From contig NC_049980.1 of assembly GCF_000003815.2 (NCBI RefSeq), forward strand, positions 22,519,249-22,583,248: 64,000 nt of DNA, in the 5' to 3' direction. Numbering within the stretch: position 1 is the stretch's first letter; every line of letters starts with the position of its first letter. The DNA comes from Branchiostoma floridae (lineage: Eukaryota > Chordata > Leptocardii > Amphioxiformes > Branchiostomatidae). A program made the position numbers and the translations under genes. The notes below the pieces were generated by a model, which was not told the origin of the DNA, searched no databases, and saw only the letters and a program-made list of their open reading frames with translations. Below are positions 47,269 through 59,000 of this stretch, piece by piece.

Positions 47269-49334
47269 ACTGCTCGCGTGATTTTGCGCCGGGAGCGCTG
47301 GTTGCTCCTCTCGTCGTGGAAGGAAAGAGTCCTCGGTTTAGGGGATAACAGCTACCGTCGGAGACTCACATTCTTTCAGTAACGGTACCAGAGAGATAAA
47401 TTCCACAGGAATAGACGTTAACGGCGAGAACTCGGCCGTCAGGAGAAGGGGCAGAAATCAGTGAGATGGTGGTTCAGCGAAGCGCGTTGTCTCTCCACAG
47501 CCAGCTAGGCTGCATTAATGAGATTCATACCATGCGCAGCAATGCGAGAGTTCGCATGTGATGAATAATTCATACACCAGGGCGAATCTATACTGCCGGG
47601 GACGTCTTATATAATAAAAACGCCCAATGATCGCCGCGGCTGCAAATTTCCCCCGCTCCCATCTGCTGCAGGGTACCCGAGTAAATCTTTTACTCCTCCG
47701 AATGTGTCCTTTGCGAAGATGTTTTAGTACGACTTGTTTCGTACTTCACAGCCGGCTTGTGGAAAACAGTCCCATTAAGAAATACGTATGTAGGCGTTGT
47801 TCCCGGATTTTATGTCAGCGCCGCCGTGACGTCAAACTTACACGACTTGTGTTTTGAGCGGGCTTTAGGAAGAGTTAGCAATCAACCCTAAGATTTCGGC
47901 GTAAAGCGACGGACGTGTTTTGAACAGGCGGCTCGAGGATTACTGACAAATTCGTCAACACGCCGTGACGTGTTGTCGTCGTCAGGGCAGCGGGAGCTCA
48001 GTGTGTTTTCCACTCGAGCCGGAATCATGCCGCTTTAAATGGCACTACAGCCTGCGCTTTTGCCTCCTTTAAAACCACCGACGACAGGCCAATCGATCTC
48101 CCGTGAAAGGATTCGTGCGCTGCGGCTGAGATCGGTGACACGAGCGGGGTCTACTGCCAAACATCTTGCGTGCGAGGAATAGTAGTGTTCGTGATACTTT
48201 CTCTGGGCTCTCATGTAGCGCTGACAACATAACACTGTCTGTCTAGGACAAATTGTCTATAACTACACCGTAAAATTACCTCTCTATTATCACTTTATTG
48301 TCTTAAATTTCATCGTTAACAACTTAAAAATCCATCTCTAGCTGATTATAGCACATCATATCCGTATAGTGCTGGTACAAGACGCCTCCTTCAGTTTTTC
48401 ATACGTCACGCCCCCAACAACAAGCACACTTTAAAAAATACGCCTGTTTGTAACAAAAATAGAATGGTCTGAAATTACTTTTTTCGAAAGGCTAGACGCT
48501 CCAACAGTAGGAACCAGAGGAGCCACATAAGTATATGAGTATATGTAAGGGGCTAGGAAGTAGTCCAGCTTTAAAGTTTTCTTCAATGTAACGTTATCGT
48601 TCTCATTAGTACATTACCGGCGTGGTCTGTTCATCAGATCTAATACCAGTAGCAAGGTGAGGTCGGCATAAGACTGACATTTCCTTACCCATTATTTCGC
48701 AATCAGTCAGTGATTCACAAACACACGGGGGTGAAATAACCCATCGCGCAGCCCGGGCTTGTTGGAGCGATACGGCCTTGTAACGCGCTGAAGTTAACGA
48801 TGTGGAGTCACATTGCTGCTCCGCCAGTATTTTGTTCCGTGGGTGGTTTTTGGACTAGGATTAAAGGTTATGCTGTTAGGATTAGGGTCAGGTTAGGGTT
48901 AGGGTCAGCCTCCACAACGCGACCCCTCCTCCCCAAATCCAATCAGACATCTGTTTGAAAATCATCACACTCCACGAGTGTGACGCACGTCTTTCCCTCA
49001 GGTACACTGGAAACTGCAAAGCAGTGTCAGAGCATATTTGAGACAGGGGCAGAAATTTGGCTTGACACCCCGTTCACGACATTCACGGGAATGCGTGTCC
49101 TTTCCTCAATGTCCGCACTTAATATCATGCCTTGATTACACAAGTGCGATCAGATGACAGCGTGTCAGAGAAAATCAGGTCAGGAGGAAATGAGGGCTGA
49201 GCGTACGCACAGGAGATGTAAAGGGGATAACAACAGGAAATACTCCAGGGCGGAAGGCAAGGCCGGAAGTCAAATGATATCAGGAAGTAGATGAATGTGA
49301 GTTTTAACATGTGTGCATAGGACATACCGGTTTT
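47269..49334. other. Upstream region of the synaptotagmin gene
   Basis: Presumed promoter and 5' UTR of the minus-strand gene lie in the first few hundred bases, which are CpG-richer. A short TTAGGG-like run occurs at about 48875-48907. No coding gene was recognised. Confidence 0.45.
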
Positions 49335-50035
49335 TCTGTGGGTGATCAGTGCCTAGCACCAGGGACATGTATGTTTACATACGTGTGGATTGTGTTTCAC
49401 CAAACTCATAAATCATTTGTATGCTCATAGTTCAGCACCGCGGATAGGTACGTCCGTATATAGTCAGGACAGGCATGTTTGTATGTAGTCAGTGTTCAGC
49501 ACCACGGACAGGCATGTCTTAAGTCAACAATGTTCAGCACCACGGACAGGCATGTTTGTAACTGACCAGTGTTTAGTACTATGGACAGGCATCTTGGTAT
49601 GTAGTCAGTGTTCAGCACCATGGACAGGCATGTCTTAAGTCAACAGTGTTCAGCACCACGGACAGGCATGTTTGTATGTATGTGGAAAGTGTGCAGTACC
49701 ACGGACAGGCACCTTTGTATGTGGACAATGTTCAGCACCACGGACAGGCATGTTTGTAATTGACCAGTGTTCAGCACCACGGACAGGCATGTTTGTATGT
49801 GGAAAGTGTGCAGTGCCACGGACAGGCACCTTTGTATGTGGACAATGTTCAACACCACGGACAGGCATGTTTGTATGCAGTCAGTGCACAGCACCATGGA
49901 CAGGCATGTTTGTATGTAGTTAGTGCTCAGTACCACGGACAGGCATGTCTACCTGTATGTGACACTTCACATACAGGTAGTTCAGCACAAGGGACAGGTC
50001 TGTGGGTGATATTGAGCACCAGGAGTAAACCAATC
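49335..50035 (+). repeat. 39-bp minisatellite carrying RE1/NRSE-like cores
   Basis: At least 13 units, starting at 49431, 49495, 49533, 49572, 49611, 49649, 49692, 49731, 49770, 49809, 49848, 49887 and 49926; the spacing is mostly 39 (38 and 43 in three cases). Five units contain TTCAGCACCACGGACAG exactly, identical to the first 17 bases of the RE1/NRSE consensus; the others differ at one to several bases. Diverged half-units occur on both flanks (49352-49368 and 49981-49997). Because 39 is a multiple of three, several frames stay open across the array, but they are not genes. The array lies 2.1-2.8 kb upstream of the synaptotagmin ATG. Confidence 0.95.
49949..49980. repeat. 14-bp-arm hairpin at the edge of the RE1-like array
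   Basis: CTACCTGTATGTGA and TCACATACAGGTAG are exact inverted repeats around CACT. It separates the last regular array unit from a diverged unit starting at 49981. Confidence 0.95.
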
Positions 50036-53000
50036 CCAGTGCCTTTGAGCCCGGTTTGCGATGGATTTCAAGAAGTTGCACTTCTCACAAAATACCACCA
50101 CTTAATGGTTTCAAGTGAAGCTTGACAACGTTTCTAGGACGTCAGTTCCGACCACTTCAAAATTCCATGTGCCTTTGAGGTCACCCAGAGCTACTATCGC
50201 CGTAGACTTGGCATAGTTCAAATGACGGAAAGAGGCGCTTCAGGGTGGATGGCACTCTGTGGACGTCTGAAGCAACGGATTTCAGATCTTCCATTCTGTC
50301 GTGACTGTCATATGAGGGGGAGGGCCATTACTAGAAGCTTGAGAGGTTTCCAAAGTCGTCTGGCAGTCTCCATTGTTTTATTCCGCGATCGGCCAACCTC
50401 AATTAGTTTGTAACCCGATATTTTTGGCACACGCTACAAAAACGCTTTTGTCTTACGCCCAACTCCTCCCTGTAAAAATGTACCCTGCTACTGAAACAAC
50501 ACGGAGACTTGCTGCTTCATGAGCCGATAACACTCATTCTCATTGAAATGTCCAAAATGGCATTTTTTTGGTCATTTTTTGTTGAAAGCATCAATGGTAA
50601 CGTTTGTTACAGTCATTTCTGTACAACATTTTGTAAGCAAGGTGGGATACAAATGGCAGTCAATGATCCTTTTTTGTTTCTTTAGAAAACCAGAAAAACT
50701 GTAAAGCGTCACAAAAACGGCAATTTCTAGTCTTGTACGTGGATAATATAACCGTGGCAACCATCGTACTCGTGGTGGTAGCGTTTGTTACCGAAATCGG
50801 CGACAGGCATAAACCTCCTCACACAGCCTCCAACATCAGTGATAATAGCGATCTGACGTGATCGGACAGAGGGCCTGGGTAGCTGGTTTTATTTGCCGTA
50901 CAATCATTTTGGGAACTGAATTGTTCCATTTTTGGCTAGTATTTGAATTCTTGTCAGGCGACAGCCATTTTTAGGGTTGAAATCCCACCCGAGGCTATGA
51001 TAGTCTTCCAAGCCATCAACCAATATGAATGTTGTGGTGCATCTTTTGTAAAACATGACAGGGGTTGTGGAAAACCAAAGGGACAAGTCATGCTGTCTAT
51101 AATTTGCTCAATATCAAGGCGTAAAGTCAGGCGACAGCATTTTCTACATTTCAATGAGAAGGAGCCTATAGTGTACGTGTACGATCGAGCGAACAAATCG
51201 GAATGTACACCGAGGCTTAAGATAGTCAAGTAAGACTGATACGTTGTGTGTATCATAAGTAAAAAAAAAACTATTGTTCCCACAATAGCGCCTGCACATA
51301 TCAGGTATGGTGCTGCTTTTACATATTCACCACAGCTTCTTATCCACTTGTTTCAGCAGACACCTGGACAGGGTCATACCTCTTTTTCTACCCTTTCATT
51401 CCTCAAAAGAGGTTACGTTTGTGGTCTTCCTGTGGTTCGCTAATACACGTGTGGGCGGGGAACACGGGCTTCATCCTGAATGTTACCTGATTGGAATGAA
51501 ATTGAGGCGGACTCGAGCAGCTACCAAGGGCCCAATCAACCTTTCCTTTCAGCCTCAATTTGACAATTTTAAAAGGACATGTACATTGAAATTCGGGGCG
51601 GGGACATGAGAAGCACGACTTAAAGGGAAAAAAACTGTAAATCGCGAAATATTTGCGGAGGTTTCATGTGTGTCATTCGTTCGTTCAGACCCCCGTAGCG
51701 TCTGCAGCAGAAAGGGCAACAAGTTTCCCGGGGCTTGAATCGGTGCCTCCCAATTACATATCAGGAAAACAGGAGCCTAATTGTGTTGAGCCCTGCTACG
51801 TTATACTAGTGACATCCCTCCATAGCGCCATTACAGTTGGTGAAACGGTGAGCTTAAACAGTTCCTTTCGTTTGCAACTGCAAAATCAAGTCCCAGCATC
51901 TTACATATCACTTTACAGTATTCAGTGTCGAGAAAGTCACGTTTAAGTACGTACACGCCCCCACCAGTTCCTTTCGTCTGCAACTGCAAAATAAAGCGCC
52001 AGCAAACTTCAAATCACTTTACAGCATTCAGTAAGTCTAGAAAGTCACGTTCAAGTACACGTTGAGATCCACAACCTTGTTTATTCTATAACTCGTACCT
52101 TGACCATAAGAATTTAAGTACGTTGACAACTTCCATCAAAATATCACCCTGAATCACAATGATCTGAGTGTCGTTTTACACATATCCACAACTTGTTGTT
52201 TCATTTACAGAGCAAGCAACACAGCAAAACTAAGTTCTTGTACAGAACTCTTTTTCATACAGATGCCTACCCAGTTAAGTACGGTGTTCTTCAGCGTTTC
52301 TCAGCACGAGGTACTTTCTTGGTTCACTGCTCATGTAACATGTGCACTTATTGCTCAACATCTCTAATGTAAATTCTCAAAGTGATTCTGACAACTCAGC
52401 AGCAGTGCATCTATATGCTACCCCAAAATTGGTATTGTATTATTGAAACATTTTCCTGTCCTGTCCAAAATATTCTAATGTGCAACATCTGTAATGCATT
52501 GTCTGTCACTCAGTCTTTAGAAACTACATCAAAATTTGCTTATTCAATCGTGTTGGATAAGCATTTGACAAGATAAACTACCAGTTCCACAAGGCTACTT
52601 GCATTATATTTGCTGTCACCACATATATTCCAGGATCAAAGAAAGCTGAACTGTCAGATGGATATGTGTGTGTGTGTTTTGTGCATCAAATTCTCTTTCA
52701 AACTGTGTATCTTTTCAAAGACTTGCTCTTTTTAACATTTTCTATATCCTTACACAATCATTCATGGTCCTTTTCTAGTGCACCAGCATTATTTCCATTG
52801 ACTAAGGCACTTGTGTGAAGAAGAAGAAGAAAGCAAGCTTCACAGAAGCCAAAAGCTCTATAACAACCTAAGCTGAGGATTTGAAGTATAGTCTCCCTGA
52901 CTGGTGTTATAAGTCTTGAACCTTTCAGAAAATAAAGACCTTCTGAAGTTAAGTCTGCAGTGTTTCTGTCTTCTTTGGTTGAGGTCTTATCACTAGTTGC

Positions 53001-53042
53001 TAAAGATTGTGTTGAGGCGAAACTTCTGCAGAATCGCTGTTC
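50036..53042. other. Spacer between the RE1-like array and BHMT, including the BHMT 3' UTR
   Basis: A partial SINE tail lies at about 50460-50495. The rest is unique sequence without recognised genes. The last few hundred bases before 53043 should include the 3' UTR of the minus-strand BHMT gene. Confidence 0.45.
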
Positions 53043-56000
53043 TCATTTTGCTGCCAGCTGCTTGATCTCCTCATCTGTGGTGGCCTCTGTCTTCTGTTTG
53101 AGCATGTCGTCGCCGGCTGTGACGCCCCAGTTGTCTGGTTTGGAGCAGGAGGGGCAGAAGGGACGCCCGCTGGCTGGCTTCATGTTCTCCCAGTACTCAC
53201 GACGGGCCCTGAGGACAGGAACAATAAAACAATCTCTTAGTGTGTTACCAAATAAAAAAGACAACAAAATCTTTTCTTAAAAAGCGATTTGTAAGTTTCT
53301 CTTTTATTTAATCTTAAAATTCAAGAAGTTAACTACAAATTGGAGTGCTGCTCTTGGAAATTTGTGCTTTTAATTGATCCTCTATTTTCATTTTTGTATG
53401 GCCATTGAAAAGCTTAAAGCCCACTGAATCTTTGTAATCTAACTCAGGAACTTTAATAGGTCATCCAAAAACCCTGTGAAAGGCTGTTTCACATGACAAT
53501 TTTACCTGGCGCGGACCCATGGCTTTGTGTGCAGACGCAGGCCCTGTCCCCACATGTCGTGCTTCTGGCAACCCTCTGGCATGAAGCCTCCCCTCTCCTT
53601 GCTGAGCTCCTCGCTTATGGCCCTGATGTGGTACGGCTCGAATCCGCAGCAGCCACCGATGTACCGGATCCCGATCTCGTATGCCTCACGAGCAAACTTC
53701 ATGATCTCCCAGCGGCTGCACACACGTGGCTCCAGCGCTGTTAGGACAGACAGTAGCACATCAGAGACTTACAGGTTGCAATCAATCACATCAGATCTGT
53801 CATTTAATTAGTGTTTTCTACAGAGAGGATGTTTTTCTTAAAGAAAAGAGAAGCAGCTGTACCATAATGTAATCTGCCAACAGATATACAGTTCTAGATG
53901 CATTGCTAATAATGTGTTGATATAGGCTATATGCCATTGTGCCTGAAATAAATAACTAATAACTGACAAATAGTAAGAACTAACATTATAAGGGTATTCT
54001 GACCCCAAGGGATTGAAGTATTTTTCTTGTCTGTTGCTTTGTGTTTCAATCATATACACAATGTGGCATTACTGCTGCAATTTATGTGGTCTTATCAAAG
54101 CAGTATGGGTAAGGGGGTGAAGGCTGTCATTTCTAAGTGCCTTCTTCATAAGACAAGATTTCTTACTGGTGAAGTGTGAGCTTACCGAAGGGGAACTCTG
54201 GCAGGTCGATGAAGCCCTGTTTGCCAGCATCGGGGGTCATGTAGGCAAGGGGCTGCACCATCAGGTAGGGATGGAGGTCAGCCTTGTCCAGTGCTGCCTT
54301 CATCTTCTTCATACCCTCCAGGCACACAAAAGGGTCAAAGTGGCAGTTGATGCCCACTATGTCCGCTCCTGGAGTCAAAGTCATCAGTCGTGTCAATACT
54401 ATAGAGGGAGCAAGGGTGCTGCACTCCCATCCCTTGACCATGCCTACCTTACCCTGGGGAGTAGACTTTCTGACAAGCATAGAATTCTGATTGACCAGGA
54501 TGCTACTAAGCCATGTGGCCTATCTGAAAGCAATTCTGCCCATCCTTTAAATACCACATTGACCACAAAACCCCTGCAGTAGCTTGTGAGGATGCTACTT
54601 AGGTCATGGGCATGGCCATAAGATAAAGATTCTGCACTAGCTCCAGTTAGAAAGGAAGATTTTTTTTACCCATACAACAGTAGTTTTAATCTGGCATCTC
54701 ATATAGATAAAAGTTCAAATAAAGCAACATGCAGCCAATCTCTAATCTAATTGGTCAAACCAATAGAGGCTGTCATTGGTTTAACTGCTAATTTCGATAA
54801 CAGTCAGGCTATGGCCAGTCTATAGCTATTTGAAGCAAGTTTAAATGACTATTCTGATGACACCCACCAGCCTTGGCCATACGGACAGCACACTCCCCAG
54901 CAGACACCCCGTGCATGTCTCCCTCCGGCCCGATGCACATGTTGGCTGCCACTGGCTTCCCAGTCTCCTTCAGCACCTCGATGGCCCACTCTACTTCTTC
55001 TACATGCTCATAGTACTGAAATGGTACAGCATTTATGTTGCAAATCCTGTAGGTATGAGTCTAAAATGTCACAGAATTACACATAGCAAGGGTACACTCG
55101 CTCAAATTACTGGAACTGCAGAGTTTATTAATGCACTTAAGTGTTATACCTTTGTGCAGAAATGTGACATACATGTACTTTGCACAAGGCACAAGTATGC
55201 ATTTTGAAGCTACGTCTTACACACTTACGCAGAGCGAAACAGAGGTCATGAGAGCTGTACTTCAAGTAATGGTTCTGTGCTTACTTGTCACGTGCATGCA
55301 TGGTACCATGTGCAAGTCAACAGATATTAATTCTTCCATTTGCCCAAAACACACCAGAGCATTTATGTGTCATCAGTCTCTGGCACTTAACTCTGTAAGT
55401 TGTGAGTGTCAGTGAATTTGTGTTCAAATGTCATCCAGTTTGCACGTGGCAGCAGTACGCATGTTGGAAAGGCTGATGCAAGCAGTCAAGGACTATTCTC
55501 ATCAGTTGATTGACATTTGGGTGCCGTAGTCACTTCATACAGATGCAAAATTAACTGAAGAGCTTGTTATTAAGACTCTTCAACTACTTATGATGAATGA
55601 AGATCATGGATTACATGGATTGAAAAACACTTCAAAATTGGGAACGAGACTAACTTCAGGTCAGGTAAACCAAAAATTGTTTCACAGCAAGTTATTTCTG
55701 TTACAAAGTGATAAAATATTTGATGTATAGCTGTAATTCTAAGGGTCATTGCAAGAAAGCAGGGTGAACGAGCAGGTGGGTTGTGAGGGTTACTTCCATA
55801 TAGTGTGGAGTTTTATAGAATTTTAAGTCAAAATATGGTTTTCTGAAGCTTTTTGAGTGGGGAAACTACTGTAGGCATGCCACAGTTCAAGTCAGCTACC
55901 TACCTCAGCAAGCAGGAAGTCAACATTATTGGCAACAAAAATCTGGATCTGCTTGCGAAATTCTGCCTGGACAGCCTCCTTCCCCTTGCCACTGAGGTAG

Positions 56001-59000
56001 GTCGGGGTCTGTGATATGCCGCCTGCAATAAGACATCCTCCCTCGTCCGCCACCTCCTTGGCCAGGTCACATGCCGCCTGGTTGATTTTGGACCCCTTTG
56101 GTGAAATAAAAGCAGACCAATGTCATGGTGCACATGTCCATCTTTTCTTTACTGTAACAGTCATGGTGTCTTAAGGTAGTTTTACGGGATGCCTGTATCT
56201 TAGACTAGAGTAATTCATGTTTGTATCTTAGACTAGAGTAATTCATGTTTAGTTTTCCTCTGTAACATATCTTATTAGCATGTGTGCATCATCTGCATTG
56301 TACACCTGAAGAAGTGTTATTACAAAAAACCTAACTCTCGCCTAGCTATTTTACACTGCCAGAAAACCATGTCAATTTCCCTGTATTGAATTTAATGACT
56401 ACTGTGTGGTCCTGACAGCTTTACACAAGACATTTATAATCATTTACACCATCTAACAACATACTGTGTGAGTCTTGTAACCAATCACACCATCTACCAA
56501 CATACTGTGTGAGTCTTGTTGTAACCAATCACACCATCTACCAACATACTGTGTGAGTCTTGTTGTAACCATTCACACCATCTACCAACATACTGTGTGA
56601 GTCTTGTAACCAATCACACCATCTACCAACATACTGTGTGAGTCTTGTTGTAACCATTCACACCATCTACCAACATACTGTGTGAGTATTGTTGTAACCA
56701 TTCACACCATCTACCAACATACTGTGTGAGTCTTGTAACCAATCACACCATCTACCAACATACTGTGTGAGTCTTGTTGGCGGTGTTGCCACGGTTCTCC
56801 AGCTTGTCGTCACTGGCGTAGAAGGTGAACGTCTGACAGACGTCCGCGCCAGCACGCACAAACTCGCGGTGCAGCTGGCGAACTGTCAACACAACAGAGA
56901 AGAAAATGTTCAAGCATCCATCTACACAGCATTGTGAACCACACTCCAAGTTCCGGCTTGACAAACATAGGGCTTACAAGTCCTGATAAGATGATCTATA
57001 TGTAGTTAAGACTTGCAGCTAACTTGCCCCAGAGTTTGACTTACTTACCCAAACTGCCGAATATGTCACAACTCCCCCTTTTCCTGAGAAGAGATCTTTG
57101 ATGTTATAGTGCTAAGTAACCACTTTGTGCAAAGATACTTAAGATATATGTATGAGCGTCAGTCTACGTCGTCTTTGCTGTAAGAGAGTAGAAAGTCCTG
57201 GTGAAACAGAGGAGCTATGTTGTGTATATCTTATGCCGTTACCTGAACACACTACCTCCAACAAGAGGGTTTTTACCCTGCTGTGCTCATGGTTCGGGCA
57301 GACGGCTAAGAAACTACAGCCGCCATTCTGCCAGAGGCTTTGAAAAGGTTATCCAATCAACAATCCGAAAGTCAACACCCAATTTTCAAAAGGAGAATCA
57401 CGTATAACTTCCTCTTATTCTCAAAACACTGCAAGTTGAGAAAGTTTCACTTGCCATCCCTGTTCCATGTTAGTTACTACAAGGGAGGGATAGAGCCCTT
57501 CACCCTGTATTCCCATCAAGTATCCCTTGATTGGTGACCCAGTAAGTCTCTTCAACTTGGAGTCTCTTCTTAACCGTGTCTCCACTTGCCCTGGTCAGTG
57601 CTTGATGTGCTTTTTGCTGAAAAAACAAGCAGAGGAAATTTTTGTCTTGAATGCAGGCCTCTTGATGTTCTGGGTAGTCTCGAAACACTGGTGTTGAAAG
57701 CCCTCATCCCTCAGTCTCCCTTGACTGCTGCTGTAGCTTTACTTCTGGAAAAAACCCTGACAAGCCAACACACCAAACTCATCATGAAAGGACAAAAAAA
57801 TAGAGAAAAAAAGAGAACATTATGTCAAGAATACCTATTGTACTTCTCATTTCAAGACTTTCGTTATCAAAGTCACTAACCTAATAACACTGCATAGTGT
57901 CTGCATATGGGCATATACAATATAAATTGTAAAACCTTAGCATTATCACTGCATACATTTGTATAAGATATGCCTTAATACATCTGATTCAGTATTATCA
58001 CCTTGAAGCCTTCATACTAAGGCGCAAAAGCATGCATTGTTAGGAAAGGTTCAAGTTCAACTCTACAAATCTGAGAATTGAATCCTGACTTCCTGTCACG
58101 TTAGCGGTTGAAGATTTCTTAGGGAACGTTTTAAGTCGTCAGTCCCGCGTTCAAAAGAAATGCCACACCTTCAGCACTCTTCTCAATAATCTTTATACAA
58201 GCAAATGTTCATTTTGGCATGCTACAAGCTGGAAAACCAAGCAGTTACCCAAATCTGGGCCGCATAACCCAAACCTACCACATCACATCACATCACACAC
58301 GGATGTTCTGTATCAAGTACATGCAGTATTTTTCTAGGTCAGACTCAGAGTCAATCAGTGCCAACAGTACACTACAGAGGCAAAGATATGGAATGTTTCT
58401 ATTTCATTTCACCAGAGTCATGCAAAAACACTGGTCTGATGTGTGACTTACCGGCCTCAGGGTGCTCGACTGTTGCCTCTGGGGTCCATGGTCCTGCCTT
58501 CACATAACCACGCTTCTCCAGGGCAAAGACAAACCCACCGTCCCCCACCACAACTCCATCCCTCAACCTCTCCAGAACACCCTTCTTTTCTCCATTCACC
58601 TGGGAAGAGTCAGAGAGAAGTCATTGGAACCATGTTTTAGCAAGGTAACCATACCCATACTTTTCTGGTTCATGCACATCAGGGTTCTAGCCAGGATTTT
58701 ATTTTAGCATAGTGGGAATGGCATGGTTGCAAAGCGACTAATCAGGAGATTGGTGTGGAAGGGGGGGTCTTGGTCCTTCCACAGTGAGATTTGAAGATGT
58801 AGAGTTAAAAGTTAGGATTTTGGGGTCAGTTTTGAGTGGCATATCATCAATTTTCATTGTTCAGACATTTATTAGTCATTGTTGAACAAGCAAATGACAG
58901 CAAAGCACCACTACACTAGTTAAAAATTAGCGTAGTGGTCCTTATTTTAGCGTAGGGGTCACAAATTTTAGCGTAGTGGCCCACTACGCTAAAATGCACT

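Noticed and set aside
48875-48907. TTAGGG-like repeats suggesting interstitial telomere sequence
   Set aside because: Only two or three imperfect units; such short runs are common and not diagnostic.
49640-50125. Several overlapping open frames of 72-121 codons on both strands
   Set aside because: They are produced by the 39-bp array, whose unit is a multiple of three; the peptides are simple repeats of the unit.
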